DNA of 64,000 nt. Source: Brevundimonas vesicularis. GTDB lineage: Bacteria > Pseudomonadota > Alphaproteobacteria > Caulobacterales > Caulobacteraceae. Positions 7,727 through 15,659 of this stretch are shown piece after piece; the first letter of the stretch is position 1; each line of letters opens with the position of its first letter. Position numbers and translations under genes: made by a program. The notes beneath the pieces are model-generated. The model saw only the letters and a program-made list of their open reading frames with translations, was not told where the DNA came from and made no database searches. The stretch lies in contig NZ_CP115671.1 in NCBI RefSeq assembly GCF_027886425.1, forward strand, positions 2,666,001 to 2,730,000, given 5' to 3'.

Positions 7727-8818
7727 TTATGCACGGCCTGCCGTTGCCTCGACGAGGTCGGCGAGGCGTTGGGCGGCGTCGGGGATGGCGACGCTGCGGG
7801 CGGCGGCGGACATGGCCGACAGGCGCGCCGGATCGGACAGGACGCCGGTCAGGGTCGAGGCCAAGCGATCGACGGTCAGGTCGTCTTCCAGGATGACCTC
7901 GGCCGCGCCCGCATCGGTCAGGGCCTTGGCGTTCAGGCGCTGGTGGTCGTCGGTGGCGATCTTCAGCGGGATCAGGACGGACGGCAGGGCTGCGACCGCC
8001 AGTTCGGCGCAGGTCGAGGCGCCGGAGCGGCCGACGACCAGATGGGCCCTGGACAGCCGTTCAGCCATGTCGCGGAAGAAGGGGGCGACCTCGGCCTCAA
8101 TCCCGGCCTCCAGATAGATCTGGCGCGCGGCCTCCAGCGTCTCGGGGCGTGACTGCTGCTGCACCTTCAGGCGGCGACGCAAGGCTTCCGGCAGGGCGGC
8201 CAGCGCGCGGGGCGTGGTCTCGGACAGGATGCGGGCGCCCTGGCTGCCGCCGGTGACCAGCACATGGATCGGGCCGTCGGCGGCGGGCGCGACATAGGGG
8301 CGGTCAAACAGGGCGCGGATCTCAGCCCGCACCGGCGAGCCGACGACGAGCGAGCGGCCCTGGACCTTGGCCGGCGCGCGTTCGAGTGTCGGGAAGGATG
8401 AAGCGACCCGACCGACATAGGGGGCCAGGATGCGGTTGGTGCGGCCAAGGACCGCGTTCTGTTCATGGATCACCGTCGGTCGCTGGGACGTGACCGCGGC
8501 GACCAGGGCCGGGGCGGACGGATAGCCGCCGAAGCCGACGACGATGTCGGCGCCCAGCCGGTCGAAAGCCGTGCGCGCCTGGACCACCCCCTTGAAGATG
8601 GCGACGCCCGCCTTGATCAGGCCCAGCGGGCCGGAGCCGGTGGCGGCGTCCAGCGCCAGCCGCTCCTCGGCGGGAAAGGCGTGGGCGTATTGTTCGCCCC
8701 GGTGATCGGTCGCCAGGACGACGCGCCAGCCGCGCGCCGCCATCTCGCGCGCCAGCGCCTCGGCCGGGAACATATGGCCGCCGGTGCCGCCGGCGGCGAC
8801 GACGCAGAGCTTGGTCAT
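7727..8818 (-). CDS. murG: UDP-GlcNAc:lipid I N-acetylglucosaminyltransferase MurG
   Basis: The 363-residue membrane-associated GT28 glycosyltransferase converts lipid I to lipid II on the cytoplasmic face of the membrane. It has the N-terminal GGTGGHMFPA loop (G10-H15), the HEQNAVLG segment, the GGSQGA motif and a C-terminal GRSGASTCAEL donor-binding loop. Length is normal. It is the last gene of this dcw segment; in Caulobacter-type clusters murC, murB, ddl, ftsQ, ftsA and ftsZ would usually follow, but here a REP pair and an MscS gene follow. A 285-base gap separates it from ftsW, unusually long for this cluster. Confidence 0.97.
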   Translation of the reverse strand: MTKLCVVAAGGTGGHMFPAEALAREMAARGWRVVLATDHRGEQYAHAFPAEERLALDAATGSGPLGLIKAGVAIFKGVVQARTAFDRLGADIVVGFGGYPSAPALVAAVTSQRPTVIHEQNAVLGRTNRILAPYVGRVASSFPTLERAPAKVQGRSLVVGSPVRAEIRALFDRPYVAPAADGPIHVLVTGGSQGARILSETTPRALAALPEALRRRLKVQQQSRPETLEAARQIYLEAGIEAEVAPFFRDMAERLSRAHLVVGRSGASTCAELAVAALPSVLIPLKIATDDHQRLNAKALTDAGAAEVILEDDLTVDRLASTLTGVLSDPARLSAMSAAARSVAIPDAAQRLADLVEATAGRA

Positions 8819-8840
8819 GGGCGAGGCTCCGAAAAAGAGG

Positions 8841-8911
8841 GTCTGAATAGTCTGAAGTTCAGACGGTGGGCAGGCAAAAACACCGTCTAATTCGTCTAAT
8901 CTGTCTAATGT
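8841..8911. repeat. Short tandem 9-mers and palindrome in the ftsW-murG gap
   Basis: Three contiguous 9-mers share GTCTAAT (8885-8911), and a 15-base palindrome GTCTGAAGTTCAGAC lies at 8850-8864 preceded by another GTCTGAATA at 8841. They sit just upstream of murG on the minus strand. They could be an operator or simple repeats. Confidence 0.6.
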
Positions 8912-9049
8912 CGGCCAGGAACGGTGCGGTGAGGAATGGGGCGGCGACAGGATCGCACGGTTTTGCAGCGTGGGCAGGAGACGGTCGATCGCGAGCCGTA
9001 AGCGACGGGAATCGTCCGGATGTTTTCGTCAAAGAAGGCTGGCTAGCCG

Positions 9050-9101
9050 CTCTTTCGTCCTCCTGCGACTGGCGTAGCGAGATCGAGGGGCGACGAAAGA
9101 G
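9050..9101 (-). terminator. Inverted repeat just after ftsW
   Basis: Perfect 10-base arms CTCTTTCGTC (9050-9059) and GACGAAAGAG (9092-9101) with a 32-base spacer lie two bases past the ftsW stop. There is no clear T-run, so it may stabilise or attenuate the transcript rather than terminate it. Confidence 0.45.
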
Positions 9102-9103
9102 AA

Positions 9104-10279
9104 CTACAGCAACCGCCGGCCCATGGTCAGGCTGGCGCCGGGTTCGTAGGCGCCGGGGCGGCGTCGCGTCAGGGCTAGGGCAAAGCCCATGGTCAGGCCC
9201 ATGGCCAGCATGGAGGAGCCGCCATAGCTGATGAAGGGCAGGGTCATGCCCTTGGTCGGGATCAGGTTCAGGTTCACCGCGACGTTGATGCAGGCCTGAA
9301 GCCCGATCAGCATGAACAGGCCCGCCGCCGCCGTCTGCTCGAACGGATCGGTCAGCTTCATGGCCCGGCGCATGCCCCGGATGACGATGAAGGCGTAGAG
9401 GCTGATCATGATCAGGCTGAGGATCAGGCCGAACTCCTCGGCGCCGACGGAATAGATGAAGTCGGTGTGCAGGTCGGGCACGCGGCGCTTCATTACGCCC
9501 TCGCCGATGCCTCGGCCCAGCAGGCCGCCGGCGCGGATAGCCTCGGACGCGCTGTCGATCTGGTGGGTGTCGGTGGTTTCGGGCGAGAAGAAGCGGCTGA
9601 GGCGGTCGCGCATGTGTCCGAAGACGAAATACAGTGACACCAGCCCCGCCATGCCGAGGCTGGCCAGAACCGCCATCCATTTAAACGGCACGCCCGCCAT
9701 GAAGAAGACGGCCATGAAGGTGGTGGTGATCAGAAGCGTCTGGCCGATATCGGGCTGGATCAGCAGCAGCGAGACGGTCAGGGCGTAGAAACCAAACGCG
9801 ATGGTGACGCCGGGCACCCCCTGCCCCTTTTGCGCCTCGGCGAACATCCAGGCGGCGAAGACGATCAGGCCGGGCTTGGCGAACTCGGACGGTTGCAGGC
9901 TGAAGGGGCCGAAGTTCACCCAGCGGGCGGCCCCTTTCACCGTATCGCCGATGAACGGCAAGGCCATCATCACGACGATGGCGCCGAACAGGGCCAGGAC
10001 CGCGATCCGTCGCACGCCGCGCGGCGACATCAGCGAGGTCGTCAGCATGATGCTGAGCCCCACGCCCGAGAAGACCATCATCCGCCAGGAATAGTGGAAG
10101 GGGTCAGTGATCGATTCATCGGCCAGGATGGCGGCGGGGCTGGAGGCGAAGCTGAGCGCCACGCCCAGGGCCATCAGCGCGAGCGCCGCGCCCAGCAGGC
10201 CGCGATCCACGGTCCAGAACCACTGGGCCACATGGCTTTGGTCGTTACGGGAAAAGGCAGGGGTGTAGGGAGCGCTCAT
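9104..10279 (-). CDS. ftsW: Septal peptidoglycan polymerase FtsW
   Basis: The 391-residue protein is a SEDS-family integral membrane glycosyltransferase that polymerises lipid II at the septum with FtsI. About ten transmembrane helices are visible, together with SEDS signatures: GAARWVNFGPFSLQPSEFAK near the middle, the TLLITTTFMAVFF segment, and the C-terminal FISYGGSS motif followed by GLTMGFAL. The ATG overlaps the murD stop (ATGA), so it is translationally coupled to murD. The inverted repeat after its stop and the long gap to murG may set murG apart in expression. Confidence 0.96.
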   Translation of the reverse strand: MSAPYTPAFSRNDQSHVAQWFWTVDRGLLGAALALMALGVALSFASSPAAILADESITDPFHYSWRMMVFSGVGLSIMLTTSLMSPRGVRRIAVLALFGAIVVMMALPFIGDTVKGAARWVNFGPFSLQPSEFAKPGLIVFAAWMFAEAQKGQGVPGVTIAFGFYALTVSLLLIQPDIGQTLLITTTFMAVFFMAGVPFKWMAVLASLGMAGLVSLYFVFGHMRDRLSRFFSPETTDTHQIDSASEAIRAGGLLGRGIGEGVMKRRVPDLHTDFIYSVGAEEFGLILSLIMISLYAFIVIRGMRRAMKLTDPFEQTAAAGLFMLIGLQACINVAVNLNLIPTKGMTLPFISYGGSSMLAMGLTMGFALALTRRRPGAYEPGASLTMGRRLL

Positions 10280-11664
10280 GACGCGGTTTCCGGGACGGCG
10301 CCGAGGGCCAGGACGGCGGCGCGGAAGGCCTCGCCGCGCGCCTCGAAGTCCTTGAACTGATCGAAGCTGGCGCAGGCGGGGGATAGAAGGACGATCTGGT
10401 CGCCGTCGGCAGACGCCGCATCGGCGGCGGCGGCGGCCACAGCGTCGTCGAGGGTGCGGGCGATGACGTGGGGCGCATCGCCCAAGGTTTCGGCGAAGGC
10501 CGGGGCCGCGTCGCCGATCAGATAGGCCTTGGCGATGCGGGGGAAGAGGTCGGTGAGATCCTTAATGCCGCCGGCCTTGGGCACGCCACCGGCGATCCAG
10601 AAGACGGACGGATAGGAGGCCAGGGCCTGACGCGCGGCGTCGGCGTTGGTGGCCTTGGAATCGTTGATGAAGCGCACGGAGCCGAGGCGGCCAACCGCCT
10701 CCATACGGTGGGCCAGGCCGGGGAAGGACAGCAGGCCGGCGACGGCGGCGTCGTGGGAGACGCCCAGCGCGCGGGCGGTCGCATAGGCGAATGCGGCGTT
10801 CTGGGCGTTGTGACGGCCCGGCAGCGAGCGGGCGGCGGTGAGGTCGGCGATCGGTTCGCCGCCGTTCAGAATAACGCCGGGCTGCGCGACATAGCCTTCT
10901 CCCCTCGGGGGAGAAGGGCGGGTGGAGATGGTGATGACGCGCTGGGCCAGATCGCGCGCGATCCCCTGCCCCCAGCTTTCGTCCACGCCGATTAGCGCGA
11001 CCGCATCCGGCCCCTGGGCCTGGAATATCCGCGCCTTGGCCGCGACATAGCCGTCCATGCCGCCGTGACGGTCCAGGTGGTCGGGGCTGATGTTGGTCAG
11101 GATGGCGACATCGGGGGCGAAGGTCGTGGTCAGGTCCAGCTGATAGCTGGAGACCTCGATCACATAGACGGCTTCGGGCGTGGGTTCGGGCAAGGCCAGG
11201 ACGCCGACGCCGATATTGCCGCCGACGTGGACCGTCAGGCCCGCCGACTTCAGCACCCAGCCGATCAGCGCGGTGGTGGTCGACTTGCCGTTGGTGCCGG
11301 TGATGGCGACGACGCGCGGCCGCTGATCCTTCGGCCGGTCGGCCAGGGCGCGGGCGAACAGTTCGATGTCGCCGAGGACGGGCACGCCGGCCGCGCGGGC
11401 CAGGTCCACGGTCCAGTGCGGCCTGGGATGGGTCAGGGGCGCGCCGGGCGACAGGACCAGGGCGGCGAAGTCGGACCAGTCGGCGGCAGCCAGGTCCTCG
11501 ACCGTGAAGCCCTCGGCTTTGGCCTGCGCCCGGCCGGCCTCGCCGTCGTCCCACAGGATCGGGATCGCGCCCCCGGCCTGAAGGGCGCGCGCGGCCGTAA
11601 TCCCCGACCGTCCCAGGCCGAAGACCGCGACCCGCCTGCCTTCAAAGCCGGAAACGGGGATCAT
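10276..11664 (-). CDS. murD: UDP-MurNAc-L-Ala:D-Glu ligase MurD
   Basis: The 462-residue cytoplasmic Mur ligase adds D-Glu to UDP-MurNAc-L-Ala. The N-terminal domain has GLGRSGITAARAL, the central domain the ATP loop TGTNGKST near residues 120-127 and the NISPDHLDRHG motif, and the C-terminal domain HRMEAVG and NDSKATN. Residues about 250-257 are encoded by a perfect palindrome at 10895-10917 and read PSPPRGEG, an insertion-like segment in the central domain. The gene overlaps ftsW by four bases. mraY lies four bases upstream. Function is probably intact because all catalytic motifs are present. Confidence 0.96.
   Translation of the reverse strand: MIPVSGFEGRRVAVFGLGRSGITAARALQAGGAIPILWDDGEAGRAQAKAEGFTVEDLAAADWSDFAALVLSPGAPLTHPRPHWTVDLARAAGVPVLGDIELFARALADRPKDQRPRVVAITGTNGKSTTTALIGWVLKSAGLTVHVGGNIGVGVLALPEPTPEAVYVIEVSSYQLDLTTTFAPDVAILTNISPDHLDRHGGMDGYVAAKARIFQAQGPDAVALIGVDESWGQGIARDLAQRVITISTRPSPPRGEGYVAQPGVILNGGEPIADLTAARSLPGRHNAQNAAFAYATARALGVSHDAAVAGLLSFPGLAHRMEAVGRLGSVRFINDSKATNADAARQALASYPSVFWIAGGVPKAGGIKDLTDLFPRIAKAYLIGDAAPAFAETLGDAPHVIARTLDDAVAAAAADAASADGDQIVLLSPACASFDQFKDFEARGEAFRAAVLALGAVPETAS
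10895..10917. repeat. Perfect palindrome inside murD
   Basis: Arms CCTTCTCCCC (10895-10904) and GGGGAGAAGG (10908-10917) flank a TCG loop. It is followed by GGCGGGTGGAG. It resembles the first hairpin of the REP-like units elsewhere in the window and is translated in frame within MurD. Confidence 0.75.
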
Positions 11665-11668
11665 CGGA

Positions 11669-12778
11669 TCAGCGCAGCTTCAGCGTCGACAGGCCCAGCA
11701 GGGCCAGGGCGCCGGCGATGATCCAGAAGCGGATGACGACGGTGGATTCCGGCCAGCCCATCTTTTCGAAATGGTGGTGAACTGGCGCCATCAGGAAGAT
11801 GCGCTTCTTCGTCAGCTTGTAATAGCCGACCTGGATCATGACCGAGGCGGCCTCCATGACGAACAGGCCGCCGACGATGCCCAGGACCAGTTCGTGCTTG
11901 GTGGTGACGGCGATGGCGCCGAGCGCCCCGCCCAGAGCCAGCGAACCCGTGTCGCCCATGAAGATCTTGGCCGGCGGGGCGTTGTACCACAGGAAGCCCG
12001 CGCCCCCGCCAATCATGGCCGCGCAGAAGATGGCCAGTTCACCCGCGCCAGGCACGTGGTGGACCTGAAGATACTGGGCGAAGACGAAGTTGCCGGCGAG
12101 GTAGCTGATCACGCCGAACGCGCCCGCCGCCATCATCACCGGCACGGTCGCCAGGCCGTCCAGACCGTCGGTCAGGTTCACCGCATTGGAGAAGCCGACG
12201 ATGGTGAAGGCCGCGAACGCCACATAGAACCAGCCGATGTTCAGCAGCACGGCCTTGAAGAAGGGGAAGGCGATCGACGTCTCAAGCCCCGGCGAGGTCG
12301 GCGAGACGGTCATCCACAGCACGGTCAGGACGCCGGCGACGACGGCGACGACGGTCTGGGCCAGGAGCTTCTGTTTCGAGGTCAGGCCGGCCGAGGTCTG
12401 TTTGGTCACCTTGGCGTAGTCGTCGATGAAGCCCAGCACGCCGAAGGCCGCCGTCACGAAGCTGACGATCCAGATGTAGGGATTGGTCAGGTCGCCCCAG
12501 AGCAGCACCGCCACGCCGATGCCGGCCAGGATCATCAGACCGCCCATGGTCGGGGTGCCGACCTTGGACAGGTGGGACACCGGGCCGTCGTCGCGGATCG
12601 GCTGGCCCCGGCCCTGTTTGGCGCGGATCCAGTTGATGAAGCGGCTGCCCATGGCGACGGCGACGATCATGGCGGTGGCCATGGCGAGGGCCACGCGCAC
12701 CGTCTGGTACTGAACCAGGTTCAGCAGCGGATACTGGTGCGCCACGTCGGCGTAGTAGAGATAGAGCAGATAGAACAT
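11669..12778 (-). CDS. mraY: Phospho-MurNAc-pentapeptide transferase MraY
   Basis: The 369-residue polytopic membrane enzyme transfers phospho-MurNAc-pentapeptide to undecaprenyl phosphate, making lipid I. About ten membrane helices are visible. Family motifs are FIDDYAKVTKQ with the catalytic Asp pair, NAVNLTDGLDGLA, the MGDTGSLALG loop and APVHHHFEKMGWPE near the C-terminus. Length is typical. It lies between murF (nine bases upstream) and murD (four bases downstream), so it belongs to the same transcription unit. Confidence 0.97.
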   Translation of the reverse strand: MFYLLYLYYADVAHQYPLLNLVQYQTVRVALAMATAMIVAVAMGSRFINWIRAKQGRGQPIRDDGPVSHLSKVGTPTMGGLMILAGIGVAVLLWGDLTNPYIWIVSFVTAAFGVLGFIDDYAKVTKQTSAGLTSKQKLLAQTVVAVVAGVLTVLWMTVSPTSPGLETSIAFPFFKAVLLNIGWFYVAFAAFTIVGFSNAVNLTDGLDGLATVPVMMAAGAFGVISYLAGNFVFAQYLQVHHVPGAGELAIFCAAMIGGGAGFLWYNAPPAKIFMGDTGSLALGGALGAIAVTTKHELVLGIVGGLFVMEAASVMIQVGYYKLTKKRIFLMAPVHHHFEKMGWPESTVVIRFWIIAGALALLGLSTLKLR

Positions 12779-12787
12779 TTTGGTCCT

Positions 12788-14206
12788 CTATCGCGTCGCG
12801 GGCGGCGTGTCGCGGCCTTGGAGGTCGGCGAGCGCCTTGGCCACCAGCGAGGCCTTGGAGCCGTTCGAGCCCTTGACCATGACGATGTCGCCGGGCGCGA
12901 CCAGCAGGGCCGCCTCGGCCGCCAGTTCCGCCGCCGTCGCGCGCCAGACGCCGCGTCGCGAGACCGGCAGCGCGTCGTAGAGCCAGCGCATTTCGGGACC
13001 GGCGGCGTGGACCAGGTCGAGGCCGGCGGCATCGATGGGGCCGGCGAGACCTTCATGCAGGTCGCGGCTCTGCTCGCCCAGTTCCAGCATGTCGGTCAGC
13101 ACCACCACGCGGCGGCCCGAGGTCGAGCGCGCGCCCAAAGTCTTGAACCCGGCGGCCATGGACAGCGGATTGGCGTTGTAGCTTTCGTCGATCAGGGTGA
13201 AGGCGCCGTCCGGCGTCGTGACCGTGCGCGTCTGGCCGCGTCCGGCCAGAGGCTGGAACCCCGCGAGGGCTTCGAGACCCGTTTCCAGCGCCACGTCCAG
13301 GGCGTCGAGCATCAAGAGGACGCAAAGGCTATTCAGGCCCCAATGGGCGCCGGACTGGGCCAGGCGATAGTCGATGCGCCGCCCGAACAGTTCGGCGGCG
13401 ACCGCCGCGCCCTCGGCGTCCGGCCGGAAGTCCAGCAGACGGGCGTCATGGCCGGCGTCGGATCCAAAAGTCAGCAGGCGCGCGCCGACCGCCTTGGCCG
13501 CATCGCACAGCATAGCCGAGAAGGCGACGTCGCCGTTCGCCACCGCCGCACCGCCCGGCACCAGACCCTGGAAGATGGTCGCCTTTTCACGCGCGACGCC
13601 CGCTTCGCCGTCCGCGAAGGCCTCGATATGGACCGGACCGACCGTGGTGACGCAGGCGGCGTGGGGGGCGACGAAGCGCGACAGGGGCGCGATCTCGCCC
13701 GGCGCATTCATGCCGATCTCGAACACGGCGCGCTGGGTCTCGACCGGCATCCGGGCCAGAGTCAGGGGCACGCCGATGTGGTTGTTGTAGCTCTTGATCG
13801 AACCGTGGGCGGGACCGGCGAGGTCGAGGCCCGCCTTGATCGCCTGGGTGACGCTGGTCTTGCCGACGCTGCCGGTGACGGCGCCGCGCTTAATATGGGG
13901 CGCGCGCTCGCGGGCGGCGACGCCCAGGGCTTCGAGGCCGCGCAAGGTGTCAGGCACGACGACGCAAGGGCCACCCTCGACCGGGTGTTCGACCAGGGCG
14001 GCCGCGGCGCCCGATGCGAAGGCGCCGCCGGCGAACTGATGCCCGTCGCGTTCGCCCTTCAGCGCCAGAAACAGATCGCCGGGAGCGATCTCGCGGCTGT
14101 TGTAGGTCAGGCCCGTGATCGGGCGATCATCGCCCTTCAGCACGCCGCCCGTGGCGGCGGCGACTTCGGCGGCCGACCAAAGCGGGCGGGCGGAGTGTTC
14201 AGGCAT
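12788..14206 (-). CDS. murF: UDP-MurNAc-tripeptide:D-Ala-D-Ala ligase MurF
   Basis: The 472-residue cytoplasmic Mur ligase adds D-Ala-D-Ala to the UDP-MurNAc tripeptide. It shows the N-terminal TYNSREIAPGDLFLAL segment, the ATP loop TGSVGKTS near residue 110, the central KSYNNHIGVPLTL motif and DESYNANPLSM in the C-terminal part. A VMVKGSNGSK motif lies close to the end. The ATG overlaps the murE stop by eight bases, supporting coupling. All usual motifs are present and the length is normal. Confidence 0.96.
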   Translation of the reverse strand: MPEHSARPLWSAAEVAAATGGVLKGDDRPITGLTYNSREIAPGDLFLALKGERDGHQFAGGAFASGAAAALVEHPVEGGPCVVVPDTLRGLEALGVAARERAPHIKRGAVTGSVGKTSVTQAIKAGLDLAGPAHGSIKSYNNHIGVPLTLARMPVETQRAVFEIGMNAPGEIAPLSRFVAPHAACVTTVGPVHIEAFADGEAGVAREKATIFQGLVPGGAAVANGDVAFSAMLCDAAKAVGARLLTFGSDAGHDARLLDFRPDAEGAAVAAELFGRRIDYRLAQSGAHWGLNSLCVLLMLDALDVALETGLEALAGFQPLAGRGQTRTVTTPDGAFTLIDESYNANPLSMAAGFKTLGARSTSGRRVVVLTDMLELGEQSRDLHEGLAGPIDAAGLDLVHAAGPEMRWLYDALPVSRRGVWRATAAELAAEAALLVAPGDIVMVKGSNGSKASLVAKALADLQGRDTPPATR

Positions 14207-15659
14207 AGAGAGACAGGGCCTCGGACGCGACAGTGGCGTCGTCGAAGGGGTGGGTCACGCCCGCGACGATCTGACCCTGTTCATGCCCTTTTCCGGCGAT
14301 GACCACCACATCCCCGTCACGCATCATTTCGACGGCGGCCTCGATGGCGACGCGGCGGTCGCCGATCTCGATCCCGTCCGGGCAGCCGGCGCGGACCTGG
14401 GCGCGGATGGCGGCGGCGTCTTCGGATCGCGGATTGTCGTCGGTGACGATAGCGATGTCGGCCAGACGCCCGGCGATCTCGCCCATCAGGGGACGCTTGC
14501 CGCGATCGCGATCGCCGCCGGCGCCGAAGACGACGATCAGGCGGCCGGTCGCGTGGGGACGCAGCGCATTCAGAACCGTCTCGAGCCCGTCGGGCGTGTG
14601 GGCGTAGTCGACATAGACCTCGCCCCGGCCTTCCTGCCCGCCGTCGATGCGTTGCAGGCGGCCTTGCGCGCCGGTCAGGCCTTCCAGCGCGCCGATGACG
14701 GCGTCGGCCGGATCGCCGGCGGCGATGCACAGGCCGGCCGCCACCAGGGCGTTGGACGCCTGAAACGCGCCGGCCAGCGGCAGCAGGATTTCGCGGATGT
14801 CGCCGCGCACGTCGATGGTCAGACGCTGCCCTTCAGGCGTCGCGCGACGGCCGATCAGGGTCAGGTCGCGACCGCGCTCGCCCACGCCCATGACGCCCAG
14901 ACCCGCCATGATCGAGGCGGAGGCGAAGACCGAATAGGCGTCGGAATCGGCGTTCAGCACGGCGGTGCGGCCGCGCGGCAGCAGGGTCTCGAACAGGCGC
15001 ATCTTGGCGGCGCGATAGTCCGCCATGGTGCCGTGATAGTCGAGATGGTCCTGGGTCAGGTTGGTGAAGGCGGCGGCCTTCAAGGCGACCCCGTCCAGGC
15101 GGCGTTGGTCGATGCCGTGGGACGAGGCCTCCAGCGCGACGTGGGTCACGTCCTTGGCGGCCAGCTCGGCCATCAGGCGCGCGGCCTCGGCGGCGTCGGG
15201 GCTGGTCAGGCCGGGGCCGGTCAGGGCGTAGGTCCTGTCGCCCTTCTGGCCGATGACGCCCAGCGTGCCCATGCTGGCGGACTTGTGGCCGATCCCGGCC
15301 CAGATCTGCCGGCAGAAGGTGGCGACCGACGTCTTGCCGTTGGTGCCGGTGACGGCGACGCAGGTCTTGGGCTGGGCGCCGTAGAAGCCGCGCGCGGCGA
15401 TGGCGTAGGCCCGGCGCACGTCGCCCGAGGTGACCAGAACGGGCGCCGCGCCATCCGGCGTGTCGGTCGGCGCCAGAACCGCAGCGGCCCCTTGCGCCAG
15501 GGCCTGAGGGATGAAGGCGCGGCCGTCGGCGGCCGTGCCCGGCAGGGCGACGAACAAGGCGCCGGGCGAGACCTTGCGGCTGTCGGCGGTGACGCCGGTG
15601 ATGACGGGGTCCGAGGACACGTCGCGGCGCAGCAGGTCGGACAGGTGAAGCGCGCTCAA
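14199..15659 (-). CDS. murE: UDP-MurNAc-L-Ala-D-Glu:meso-DAP ligase MurE
   Basis: The 486-residue cytoplasmic Mur ligase adds the third residue of the stem peptide. It has the N-terminal DSRKVSPGALFVAL segment, the ATP loop TGTNGKTS near residue 110, the NLTQDHLDYHG motif and a C-terminal DNPR signature (VTDDNPRSED) that selects meso-diaminopimelate, as expected in a Gram-negative bacterium. The KGHEQGQ motif lies near the end. It overlaps ftsI by four bases upstream and murF by eight bases downstream. Confidence 0.96.
   Translation of the reverse strand: MSALHLSDLLRRDVSSDPVITGVTADSRKVSPGALFVALPGTAADGRAFIPQALAQGAAAVLAPTDTPDGAAPVLVTSGDVRRAYAIAARGFYGAQPKTCVAVTGTNGKTSVATFCRQIWAGIGHKSASMGTLGVIGQKGDRTYALTGPGLTSPDAAEAARLMAELAAKDVTHVALEASSHGIDQRRLDGVALKAAAFTNLTQDHLDYHGTMADYRAAKMRLFETLLPRGRTAVLNADSDAYSVFASASIMAGLGVMGVGERGRDLTLIGRRATPEGQRLTIDVRGDIREILLPLAGAFQASNALVAAGLCIAAGDPADAVIGALEGLTGAQGRLQRIDGGQEGRGEVYVDYAHTPDGLETVLNALRPHATGRLIVVFGAGGDRDRGKRPLMGEIAGRLADIAIVTDDNPRSEDAAAIRAQVRAGCPDGIEIGDRRVAIEAAVEMMRDGDVVVIAGKGHEQGQIVAGVTHPFDDATVASEALSLYA

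Noticed and set aside
11771..14302. An 843-residue open frame on the plus strand over mraY and murF
   Set aside because: It is antisense to two clear Mur genes, has Arg/Gly/His-rich composition without domains and arises from high third-position GC.
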